A DNA stretch of 64,000 nt. Origin: Euonymus europaeus. Lineage: Eukaryota > Streptophyta > Magnoliopsida > Celastrales > Celastraceae. Within the stretch, counting starts at the first letter, position 1, and every line of letters begins with the position of its first letter. Both the position numbers and the translations under genes were made by a program. Positions 51,701-63,009 of this stretch are shown here, one piece after another. The stretch spans positions 16,039,001-16,103,000 of the forward strand of contig OY756961.1 in NCBI GenBank assembly GCA_963580455.1. The letters run 5' to 3'. A model generated the notes under the pieces. The model searched no databases. It was given only the letters and a program-made list of their open reading frames with translations, and had not been told where the DNA came from.

Positions 51701-54700
51701 AGTATAAGCTTCATAGATTATCTCGATGCCAAAACACCAACTTTCTTTGACAAATGGAGAAAACCGTTAGAAGCTCCTCCAAAGAAAGAGTTGAGCAACT
51801 ACGGACTATCAAAGTTGCTCGGGATAGACTTTTTATTGTTCTTCTATGTCAAATTTTACGAGTATAAGCTTCCTACATTATTTCGATGCCAAAACACCAA
51901 CTTTCTATGACAAATGGAGAAAGCCGTTAAAAGCTCCTCCATAGAGAGAGTTGAGCAACTTCGGACCATCAAAGTTGCTCGGTATACAATTTTTATTGTT
52001 CTCATATCTCAAATTTTTTGAGTATAAGCTTCATAGGTTATTTCGATGCCAAAACACCAACTTTCTATGACAAATGGACAAAACCGTTAATTGCTCCTCC
52101 ATAGAGAGAGTTGAGCAACTTCGGACTATCAAAGTTGCTCGAAATAGACATTTTATTGTTCTTCTATCTCAAATTTTACGAGTATAAGCTTCCTAGATTA
52201 TTTCGATGTCAAAATACCAACTTTCTATGACAGATGGACAAAACCGTTAAAAGCTCCTCCATAGAGAGAGTTGAGCAACTTCGGACCATCAAAATTGCTC
52301 TATGTACACTTTTTATTTTTTTATGTCAAATTATATGAGTATAAGCTTCCTAGATTATTTCGATGCCAAAACACCAACTTTCTATGAAAAATGGACAGAA
52401 CCGTTAAAAGCTCCTCCATAGAGAGAGTTGAGCAACTTCGGACCATCAAAGTTGCTCGGTGTACACTTTTTATTGTTCTTCTATGCCAAATTTTATGAGT
52501 ATAAGCTTCCTACATTATTTCGATGCCAAAACACCAACTTTCTATGACAAATGGAAAAAACCGTTAAGAGCTCCTCCATAGAGAGAGTTGAGCAACTTCG
52601 GACTATCAAAGTTTCTCGGGATAGACTTTTTATTGTTCTTCTATGTTAAATTTTACGTGTATAAGCTTCCTAGATTATTTCCATGCTAAAACACCAACTT
52701 TCTATGACAAATGGACAAAACCGTTAAAAGCTCCTCCATAGAGAGAGTTGAGCAACTTCGGACCATCAAAGTTGCTCGGTGTACAATTTTTATTGTTCTT
52801 ATATGTCAAATTTTATGTGAATAAGCTTCATAGATTATTTCGATGCCAAAACACCAACTTTCTATGACAAATGGACGAAACCGTTAAGAGCTCCTCCATA
52901 GAGAGAGTTGAGCAACTTCGGACTATCAAAGTTTCTCGGGATAGACATTTTATTTTTCTTCTATGTAAAATTTTATGAGTATAAGCTTCCTAGATTATTT
53001 CGATGCCAAAACACCAACTTTCTATGACAAATGGACAAAACCGTTAAAAGCTCCTCCATAGAGAGAGTTGAGCAACTTCGGACCATCAAAATTGCTCTAT
53101 GTACACTTTTTATTATTTTTCAATGTCAAATTTAACGAGTATAAGCTTCGTAGATTATTTCGATGCCAAAACACCAACTTTCTATGACAAATGGATAAAA
53201 CCGTTAGAAGCTCCTCCATAGAGAGAGTTGAGCAACATCGTACTATCAAAGTTGCTCGGTGTACACTTTTTATTGTTCTTATATGTCAAATTTTACGAGT
53301 ATAAGCTTCCTACATTATTTCGATGCCAAAACACCAACTTTCTATGACAAATTTACGAAACCGTTAAAAGCTCCTCCATAGAGAGAGCTGAGCAACTTCG
53401 GACCATCAAATTTGCTCTATGTACACTTTTTATTGTTCTTCTATGTAAAATTTTATGAGTATAAGCTTCCTAGATTATTTCGATGCCAAAACACCAACTT
53501 TCTATGACAAATGGACAAAGCCGTGAAAAGCCCCTCCATAGAGAGAGTTGAGCAACTTTGGACCATCAAAGTTGCTCGGTGTACACTTTTTATTGTTCTT
53601 TTATATCAAATTTTATGAGTATAAGCTTCATAGATTATTTCGATCCCAAAACACCAACTTTCTTTGACAAATGGATAAAACCGTTAGAAGCTCCTCCATA
53701 GAGAGAGTTGAGCAACTTCGGACTATCAAAGTTGCTCGGGATAGACTTTTTATTGTTCTTCTATGTCAAATTTTACGAGTATAAGCTTCCTACATTATTT
53801 CGATGCCAAAACACCAACTTTCTATGACAAATGGACGAAACCGTTAAAAGCTCCTCCATAGAGAGAGCTGAGCAACTTCGGACCATCAAATTTGCTCTAT
53901 GTACACTTTTTATTGTTCTTCTATGTCAAATTTTATGAGTATAAGCTTCCTAGATTATTTCGATGGCAAAAAACCAACTTTAGATGACAAATGGACGAAA
54001 CCGTTAAAAGCTCCTCCATAGAGAGAATTGAGCGACTTCAGACCATCAAATTTGCTCTATGTATAATTTTTATTGTTCTTCTATGTCAAATTTTACGAGT
54101 ATAAGCTTCCTAGATTATTTCGATGCCAAAACACCAACTTTCTATGACAAATGGACAAAACCGTTAAAAGCTCCTCCATAGAGAGTGCTGAACGACTTCG
54201 GACCTTCAAAGTTGCTCGGTGTACAATTTTTATTGTTCTTATATGTCAAATTTTACGAGTATAAGCTTCATAGATTATTTCGATGCCAAAACACGAACTT
54301 TCTATGACAAATGGACAAAACCGTTAAATGCTCCTCCATGAGAGAGTTGATCAACTTCGGACCATCAATGTTGCTCGGTGTACACATTTTATTGTTCTTA
54401 TATGTCAAATTTTATGAGTATAAGCTTCATAGATTATTTCGATGCCAAAAAAACAAATTTCTATGACAAATCGACAAAACCGTTAAAAGCTCCTCCATAG
54501 AGAGAGTTGAACAACTTCGGACCATCAAAATTGCTCTTTGTACACTTTTTATTGTTCTTCTATGTGAAATTTTACGAGTATAAGCTTCCTAGATTATTTC
54601 GATGCCAAAACACCAACATTCTATGACAAAAGAACAAAACCGTTAAAAGTTCCTCCATAGAGAAGGTTGAGCGACTTCGGACCATCAAAGTTGTTCGGTG

Positions 54701-54960
54701 TACATATTTTATTATTCTTATATGTCAAATTTTATGAGTATAAGCTGCATAGATTATTTCGATGCCAAAACACTAACTTTCTATGAGAAATCGACAAAAC
54801 CGTTAAAATCCCCTCCATAGAGAGAGTTGACCAACTTCGGACCATCAAAATTGCTCTTTGTACAATTTTTATTGTTCTTATATTTCAATTTTTACGAGTA
54901 TAAGCTTCATAGATTATTTCGATGCTAAAACAACAACTTTTTATGACAAATAGACAAAAC
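51701..54960. repeat. Irregular satellite zone between two subfamily domains
   Basis: Units remain 160 bp and in the same orientation, but I found no clean tandem higher-order period and many private variants: CATATCTCAAATTTTTTG (52,003), GTTAATTGCTCC (52,085), TTATATGAG (52,331), ATGCCAAATTTTATG (52,484), GAATAAGCTTC (52,819), AATTTACGAAACC (53,350), TTAGATGAC (53,979) and GAGAAGGTTGAG (54,660). One unit (from 52,283) is 157 bp, with 3 bases lost at TTTTTATTTTTTTATG; another (from 54,200) is 159 bp (CTCCATGAGAGAG). It contains pieces of the 42.2-kb block near 53,510-53,830. Confidence 0.75.
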
Positions 54961-55129
54961 CGTTAAAAGCTCCTTCATAGAGAGAGTTGAGCAACTTCGG
55001 ACCATCAAAGTTGCTCGGTGTACAATTTTTATTGTTCTCATATGTCAAATTTTACGAGTATAAGCTTCATAGATTATTTCGATGCCAAAACACCAACTTT
55101 CTATGACAAATGGACAAAACCGTTAAGAG

Positions 55130-56270
55130 CTCCTCCATTGAGAGAGTTGAGCAACTTCGGACCATAAAAGTTGCTCGGTGTACACTTTTTATTGTTCTTA
55201 TATGTCAAATTTTATGATTCTAAACTTCATAGATTATTTCGATGCCAAAACAACAACTTTCTATGACAAATGGACAAAACCGTTAAGAGCTCCTCCATAG
55301 AGAGAGTTAAGCAACTTCGGACTATCAAAGTTTATCGGGATAGACTTTTTATTGTTCTTCTATGTCAAATTTTACGAGTATAAGCTTTCTAGATTATTTC
55401 GATGCCAAAACACCAACTTTCTATGACAAATGGACAAAGCCGATAAAAGCTCCTTCATAGAGAGAGTTGAGCAACTTCGGACTATCAAAATTGCTCTTTG
55501 TACAATTTTTATTGTTCTTATATTTCAATTTTTACGAGTATAAGCTTCATAGATTATTTCGATGCTAAAACAACAACTTTTTATGACAAATAGACAAAAC
55601 CGTTAAAAGCTCCTCCATAGAGAGAGTTGAGCAACTTCGGACCATCAAAGTTGCTCGGTGTACAATTTTTATTGTTCTCATATGTCAAATTTTACGAGTA
55701 TAAGCTTCATAGATTATTTCGATGCCAAAACACCAACTTTCTATGACAAATGGACAAAACCGTTAAGAGCTCCTCCATTGAGAGAGTTGAGCAACTTCGG
55801 ACCACAAAAGTTGCTCTGTGTAGAATTTTTATTGTTCTTATATGTCAAATTTTACGAGTATAAGCTTCATAGATTATTTCGATGCCAAAACATCAACTTT
55901 TTATGACAAATGGACAAAACCGTTAAATGCTCCTCCATAGAGACAGTTGAGCAAATTCGGACCATCAAAGTTGCTCGGTGTACACTTTTTATTGTTCTTA
56001 TATGTCAAATTTTATGAGTATAAGCTTCATAGATTATTTCGATGCCAAAACGCCAACTTTCTACGACAAATGGACAAAACCTGTTAAAAGCTCCTACATA
56101 GAAAGAGTTGAGCAACTTCGGACAATCAAAATTGCTCTTTGTACAATTTTTATTGTTCTTATATTTCAATTTTTACGAGTATAAGCTTCATAGATTATTT
56201 CAATGCTAAAACAACAACTTTTTATGACAAATAGACAAAACCGTTAAAAGCTCCTCCATAGAGAGAGTTG
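55130..56270. repeat. 7-unit segment copied at 58,975-60,115 (offset 3,844 bp)
   Basis: Shared markers in order: ACCATAAAAG (55,161 and 59,005), GTTTATCGGGATAGAC (55,331 and 59,175), CCGATAAAAGCTCCTTCATAG, ATATTTCAATTTTTACG, CCACAAAAGTTGCTCTG, CATCAACTTTTTATG or TCTACG, GCCAACTTTCTACGAC and the 1-bp insertion AAACCTGTTAAAAG with CCTACATAG. A partial third copy follows directly at 60,117-60,600, giving a 7-unit tandem (offset 1,120) with 59,000-60,115. Confidence 0.86.
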
Positions 56271-56439
56271 AGCAACTTCGGACCATCAAAGTTGCTCGGT
56301 GTACAATTTTTATTGTTCTCATTTGTCAAATTTTACGAGTATAAGCTTCATAGATTATTTCGATGCCAAAACACCAACTTTCTATGACAAATGGACAAAA
56401 CCGTTAAGAGCTCCTCCATAGAGAGAGTTGAGCAACTTC

Positions 56440-57480
56440 GGACCATAAAAGTTGCTCGGTGTACACTTTTTATTGTTCTTATATGTCAAATTTTATGAGT
56501 CTAAACTTCGTAGATTATTTCGATGCCAAAACAACAACTTTCTATGACAAATGGACAAAACTGTTAAGAGCTCCTCCATAGAGAGAGTTGAGCAACTTCG
56601 GACTATCAAAGTTTCTCGGGATAGACTTTTTATTGTTCTTATATGTCAAATTTTACGAGTATAAGCTTCCTACATTATTTCGATGCCAAAACACTAACTT
56701 TCTACGATAAATGGACAAAGCCGTTAAAAGCTCCTCCATAGAGAGAGTTGAGCAACTTCGGACCATCAAAGTTGCTCGGTGTACAATTTTTATTGTTCTC
56801 ATATGTCAAATTTTTTTAGCATAAGCTTCATAGATTATTTCGATGCCAAAACAACAACTTTCTATGACAAATGGACAAAACTGTTAAGAGCTCCTCCATA
56901 GAGAGAGTTGAGCAACTTCGGACTATCAAAGTTGCTCGAAATAGACATTTTATTGTTCTTCTATGTAAAATTTTACGAGTATAAGCTTCCTAGATTATTT
57001 CGATGCCAAAACACCAACTTTCTATGACAGATGGACAAAACCGTTAAAAGCTCCTCCATAGAGAGAGTTAAGCAACTTCGGACCATCAAAATTGATCTAT
57101 GTACACTTTTTATAGTTCTTCTATGTCAAATTTTATGAGTATAAGCTTCCTAGATTATTTCGATGCCAAAACACCAACTTTCTATGACAAATGGACAAAA
57201 CCTGTTAAAAGCTCCTCCATAGAAAGAGTTGAGCAACTTCGGACCATCAAAATTGCCCTTTGTACAATTTTTGTTGTTCTTATATTTCAATTTTTACGAG
57301 TATAAGCTTCATAGATTATTTCGATGCTAAAACAACAACTTTTTATGACAAATAGACAAAACCGTTAAAAGCTCCTCCATAGAGAGAGTTGAGCAACTTT
57401 GGACCATCAAAAGCTGCTCGGTGTACAATTTTTATTGTTCTCATATGTCAAATTTTACGAGTATAAGCTTCAAAGATTAT
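56440..57480. repeat. Segment copied at 60,764-61,800 (offset 4,324 bp)
   Basis: Shared markers: ACCATAAAAG with GAGTCTAAACTTCG, ACACTAACTTTCTA(C/T)GATAAATG, CAAATTTTTTTAGCATAAGC (56,807 and 61,131), GACAGATGGAC, AATTGATCTATG (57,089 and 61,413), AAACC(T)GTTAAAAG insertion units and AAAAGCTGCTCGG (57,410 and 61,734). After the AAAAGCTGC unit the two copies part: the first continues with GCTTCAAAGATT, the second jumps to GCTTTCTAGATT at offset 4,004. Confidence 0.83.
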
Positions 57481-57879
57481 TTTGATGCCAAAACACCAAC
57501 TTTCTATGACAAATGGAAAAAACCGTTAAGAGCTCCTCCATTGAGAGAGTTGAGCAACTTCGGACCATAAAAGTTGCTCGGTGTACACTTTTTATTGTTC
57601 TTATATGTCAAATTTTATGAGTCTAAACTTCGTAGATTATTTCGATGCCAAAACAACAACTTTCTATGACAAATGGACAAAACTGTTAAGAGCTCCTCCA
57701 TAGAGAGAGTTGAGCAACTTCGGACTATCAAAGTTTCTCGGGATAGACTTTTTATTGTTCTTCTATGTCAAATTTTACGAGTATAAGCTTTCTAGATTAT
57801 TTCGATGCCAAAACACCAACTTTCTATGACAAATGGACAAAGCCGTTAAAAGCTCCTCCATAGAGAGAGTTGAGCAACT

Positions 57880-58560
57880 TCGGACCATCAAAGTTGATCG
57901 GTGTACAATTTTTATTTTTCTCATATGTCAAATTTTTTGAGTATAAGCTTCATAAATTAATTCGTTGCCAAAACACCAACTTTCTATGAAAAATAGACAA
58001 AACCGTTAAGAGCTTTTCCTTAGAGAGAGTTGAGCAACTTCGGACTATCAAAGTTTCTCAGGGATATACTTTTTTTTGTTCTTCTATATTAAATTTTACG
58101 AGTATAAGCTTCCTAGATTATTTCGATGCCAAAACACCAACTTTCTATGACAAATGGACAAAACCGTTAAAAGCTCCTCCATAGAGAGAGTTGAGCAACT
58201 TCGGACCATCAAAATTGCTCTATGTAGAATTTTTATTGTTCTTATATGTCAAATTTTACGAGTATAAGCTTCATAGATTATTTCGATGCCAAAACATCAA
58301 CTTTCTATGACAAATGGACAAAACCGTTAAAAGCTCCTCCATAGAGACAGTTGAGCAAATTCGGACCATCAAAGTTGCTCGGTGTACACTTTTTATTGTT
58401 CTTATATGTCAAATTTTATGAGTGAAAGCTTCATAGATTATTTCGATGCCAAAACACAAACTTTCTATGACAAATGGACGAAATCGTTAAAAGCTCCTCG
58501 ATAGAGAAAGTTGAGCAACTTCGGACCATCAAAATTGTTCTATGTAGACTTTTTATTGTT
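57880..58560. repeat. Block present three times: 57.9, 61.9 and 63.2 kb
   Basis: The run GTTGATCGGTGTAC, CATAAATTAATTCGTTGCC, GCTTTTCCTTAG, TTTCTCAGGGATATAC (1-bp insertion) with ATATTAAATTTTACG, CTATGTAGAATTT, CATCAACTTTC, GAGACAGTTGAGCAAATTC and GGACGAAATCG occurs from about 57,880, 61,884 (offset 4,004) and 63,167 (a further 1,283). GAGTGAAAGCTTC and CTCCTCGATAGAGAAAG are shared only by the first and third copies, so the third derives from a copy like the first rather than from its neighbour at 61.9 kb. Confidence 0.84.
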
Positions 58561-61500
58561 CTTATATGTCAAATTTTACGAGTATAAGCTTCATAGATTA
58601 TTTCGATGCCAAAACACCAACTTTCTATGACAAATGGACAAAGCCGTTAAAAGCTCCTCCATAGAGAGAGTTGAGCAACTTCGGACCATCAAAATTGCTC
58701 TTTGTACAGTTTTTATTTTTCTCATATTTCAATTTTTACGAGTATAAGCTTCATAGATTATTTCGATGCCAAAACAACAACTTTCTATGACAAATGGACA
58801 AAACTGTTAAGAGCTCCTCCATAGAGAGAGTTGAGCAACTTCGGACTATCAAAGTTTCTCGGGTTACAATTTTTATTGTTCTTATATGTCAAATTTTATG
58901 AGTCTAAACTTCGTAGATTATTTCGATGCCAAAACACCAACTTTCTATGACAAATGGACAAAACTGTTAAGAGCTCCTCCATTGAGACTGTTGAGCAACT
59001 TCGGACCATAAAAGTTGCTCGGTGTACACTTTTTATTGTTCTTATATGTCAAATTTTATGAGTCTAAACTTCATAGATTATTTCGATGCCAAAACAACAA
59101 CTTTCTATGACAAATGGACAAAACCGTTAAGAGCTCCTCCATAGAGAGAGTTCAGCAACTTCGGACTATCAAAGTTTATCGGGATAGACTTTTTATTGTT
59201 CTTCTATGTCAAATTTTACGAGTATAAGCTTTCTAGATTATTTCGATGCCAAAACACCAACTTTCTATGACAAATGGACAAAGCCGATAAAAGCTCCTTC
59301 ATAGAGAGAGTTGAGCAACTTCGGACTATCAAAATTGCTCTTTGTACAATTTTTATTGTTCTTATATTTCAATTTTTACGAGTATAAGCTTCATAGATTA
59401 TTTCGATGCTAAAACAACAACTTTTTATGACAAATAGACAAAACTGTTAAAAGCTCCTCCATAGAAAGAGTTGAGCAACTTCGGACCATCAAAGTTGCTC
59501 GGTGTACATTTTTTATTGTTCTCATATGTCAAATTTTACGAGTATAAGCTTCATAGATTATTTCGATGCCAAAACACCAACTTTCTATGACAAATGGACA
59601 AAACCGTTAAGAGCTCCTCCATTGAGAGAGTTGAGCAACTTCGGACCACAAAAGTTGCTCTGTGTAGAATTTTTATTGTTCTTATATGTCAAATTTTACG
59701 AGTATAAGCTTCATAGATTATTTCGATGCCAAAACATCAACTTTCTACGACAAATGGACAAAACCGTTAAATGCTCCTCCATAGAGATAGTTGAGCAAAT
59801 TCGGACCATCAAAGTTGCTCGGTGTACACTTTTTATTGTTCTTATATGTCAAATTTTATGAGTATAAGCTTCATAGATTATTTCGATGCCAAAACGCCAA
59901 CTTTCTACGACAAATGGACAAAACCTGTTAAAAGCTCCTACATAGAAAGAGTTGAGCAACTTCGGACCATCAAAATTGCTCTTTGTACAATTTTTATTGT
60001 TCTTATATTTCAATTTTTACGAGTATAAGCTTCATAGATTATTTCAATGCTAAAACAACAACTTTTTATGACAAATAGACAAAACCGTTAAAAGCTCCTC
60101 CATAGAGAGAGTTGAGCAACTTCGGACCATAAAAGTTGCTCGGTGTACACTTTTTATTGTTCTTATATGTCAAATTTTATGAGTCTAAACTTCATAGATT
60201 ATTTCGATGCCAAAACAACAACTTTCTATGACAAATGGACAAAACCGTTAAGAGCTCCTCCATAGAGAGAGTTAAGCAACTTCGGACAATCAAAGTTTAT
60301 CGGAATAGACTTTTTATTGTTCTTCTATGTCAAATTTTACGAGTATAAGCTTTCTAGATTATTTCGATGTCAAAACACCAACTTTCTATGACAAATGGAC
60401 AAAGCCGATAAAAGCTCCTTCATAGAGAGAGTTGAGCAACTTCGGACTATCAAAATTGCTCTTTGTACAATTTTTATTGTTCTTATATTTCAATTTTTAC
60501 GAGTATAAGCTTCATAGATTATTTTGATGCTAAAACAACAACTTTTTATGACAAATAGACAAAACTGTTAAAAGCTCCTCCATAGAGAGAGTTGAGCAAC
60601 TTCGGACCATCAAAGTTGCTCGGTGTACAATTTTTATTGTTCTCATATGTCAAATTTTACGAGTATAAGCTTCATAGATTATTTCGATGCCAAAACACCA
60701 ACTTTCTATGACAAATGGACAAAACCATTAAGAGCTCCTCCATAGAGAGAGTTGAGCAACTTCGGACCATAAAAGTTGCTCGGTGTACACTTTTTATTGT
60801 TCTTCTATGTCAAATTTTATGAGTCTAAACTTCGTAGATTATTTCGATGCCAAAACAACAACTTTCTATGACAAATGGACAAAACTGTTAAGAGCTCCTC
60901 CATAGAAAGAGTTGAGCAACTTCGGACTATCAAAGTTTCTCGGGATAGACTTTTTATTGTTCTTATATGTCAAATTTTACGAGTATAAGCTTCCTACATT
61001 ATTTCGATGCCAAAACACTAACTTTCTATGATAAATGGACAAAGCCGTTAAAAGCTCCTCCATAGAGAGAATTGAGCAACTTCGGACCTTCAAAGTTGCT
61101 CGGTGTACAATTTTTATTGTTCTCATATGTCAAATTTTTTTAGCATAAGCTTCATAGATTATTTCGATGCCAAAACAACAACTTTCTATGACAAATGGAC
61201 AAAACTGTTAAGAGCTCCTCCATAGAGAGAGTTGAGCAACTTCGGACTATCAAAGTTGCTCGAAATAGACATTTTATTGTTCTTCTATGTAAAATTTTAT
61301 GAGTATAAGCTTCCTAGATTATTTCGATGCCAAAACAACAACTTTCTATGACAGATGGACAAAACCGTTAAAAGCTCCTCCATAGAGAGAGTTAAGCAAC
61401 TTCGGACCATCAAAATTGATCTATGTACACTTTTTATTGTTCTTCTATGTCAAATTTTATGAGTATAAGCTTCCTAGATTATTTCGATGCCAAAACACCA

Positions 61501-62526
61501 ACTTTCTATGACAAATGGACAAAACCTTTTAAAAGCTCCTCCATAGAAAGAGTTGAACAACTTCGGACCATCAAAATTGCCCTTTGTACAATTTTTATTA
61601 TTCTTATATTTCAATTTTTACGAGTATAAGCTTCATAGATTATTTCGATGCTAAAACAACAACTTTTTATGACAAATTGACAAAACCGTTAAAAGCTCCT
61701 CCATAGAGAGAGTTGAGCAACTTCGGACCATCAAAAGCTGCTCGGTGTACAATTTTTATTGTTCTCATATGTCAAATTTTACGAGTATAAGCTTTCTAGA
61801 TTATTTCGATGCCAAAACACCAACTTTCTATGACAAATGGACAAAGCCGTTAAAAGCTCCTCCATAGAGAGAGTTGAGCAACTTCGGACCATCAAAGTTG
61901 ATCGGTGTACAATTTTTATTTTTCTCATATGTCAAATTTTTTGAGTATAAGCTTCATAAATTAATTCGTTGCCAAAACACCAACTTTCTATGAAAAATAG
62001 ACAAAACCGTTAAGAGCTTTTCCTTAGAGAGAGTTGAGCAACTTCGGACTATCAAAGTTTCTCAGGGATATACTTTTTTTTGTTCTTCTATATTAAATTT
62101 TACGAGTATAAGCTTCCTAGATTATTTCGATGCCAAAACACCAACTTTCTATGAAAAATGGACAAAACCGTTAAAAGCTCCTCCATAGAGAGAGTTGAGC
62201 AACTTCGGACCATCAAAATTGCTCTATGTAGAATTTTTATTGTTCTTATATGTCAAATTTTACGAGTATAAGCTTCATAGATTATTTCGATGCCAAAACA
62301 TCAACTTTCTATGACAAATGGACAAAACCGTTAAAAGCTCCTCCATAGAGACAGTTGAGCAAATTCGGACCATCAAAGTTGCTCGGTGTACACTTTTTAT
62401 TGTTCCTATATGACAAATTTTATGAGTATAAGCTTCATAGATTATTTCGATGCCAAAACACCAACTTTCTATGACAAATGGACGAAATCGTTAAAAGCTC
62501 CTCCATAGAGAGAGTTGAGCAACTTC

Positions 62527-63009
62527 GGACTATCAAAATTGATCTATGTACACTTTTTATTGTTCTTCTATGTCAAATTTTATGAGTATAAGCTTCCTAG
62601 ATTATTTCGATGCCAAAACACCAACTTTCTATGACAAATGGACAAAACCTGTTAAAAGCTCCTCCATAGAAAGAGTTGAGCAACTTCGGACCATCAAAAT
62701 TGCTCTTTGTACAATTTTTATTGTTCTTATATTTCAATTTTTACGAGTATAAGCTTTATAGATTATTTCGATGCTAAAACAACAACTTTTTATGACAAAT
62801 GGACAAAACCGTTAAAAGCTCCTCCAAAGAGAGAGTTGAGAAACTTCGCACCATCAAAAGCTGCTCGGTGTACAATTTTTATTGTTCTCATATATTAAAT
62901 TTTACGAGTATAAGCTTCATAGATTATTTCGATGCCAAAACACCAACTTTCTATGACAAATGGAAAAAACCGTTAAGAGCTCCTCCATAGAGAGAGTTGA
63001 GCAACTTCG
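62527..63009. repeat. Run with two 161-bp units in the third subfamily
   Basis: Units starting at 62,527 (AAACCTGTTAAAAG) and 62,848 (AAAAGCTGCTCGG) are 161 bp, with one 160-bp unit between. The same arrangement exists at 57,080-57,562 and 61,404-61,886, so these insertions travel together. In the 61.5-kb copy the first insertion reads AAACCTTTTAAAAG. One later unit, from 63,650, is 159 bp (GATTATTCGATG). Confidence 0.85.

Noticed and set aside
59502..59861. 119-residue open frame and the dozen other short open frames
   Set aside because: All are made of the same 160-bp unit read through successive frames (160 leaves 1 on division by 3), giving recurring strings such as YFDAKTP and FYVKFYEYK. 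They are present only where a stop codon happens to be mutated, and similar units nearby are closed. Lengths follow unit duplication, not coding constraint.
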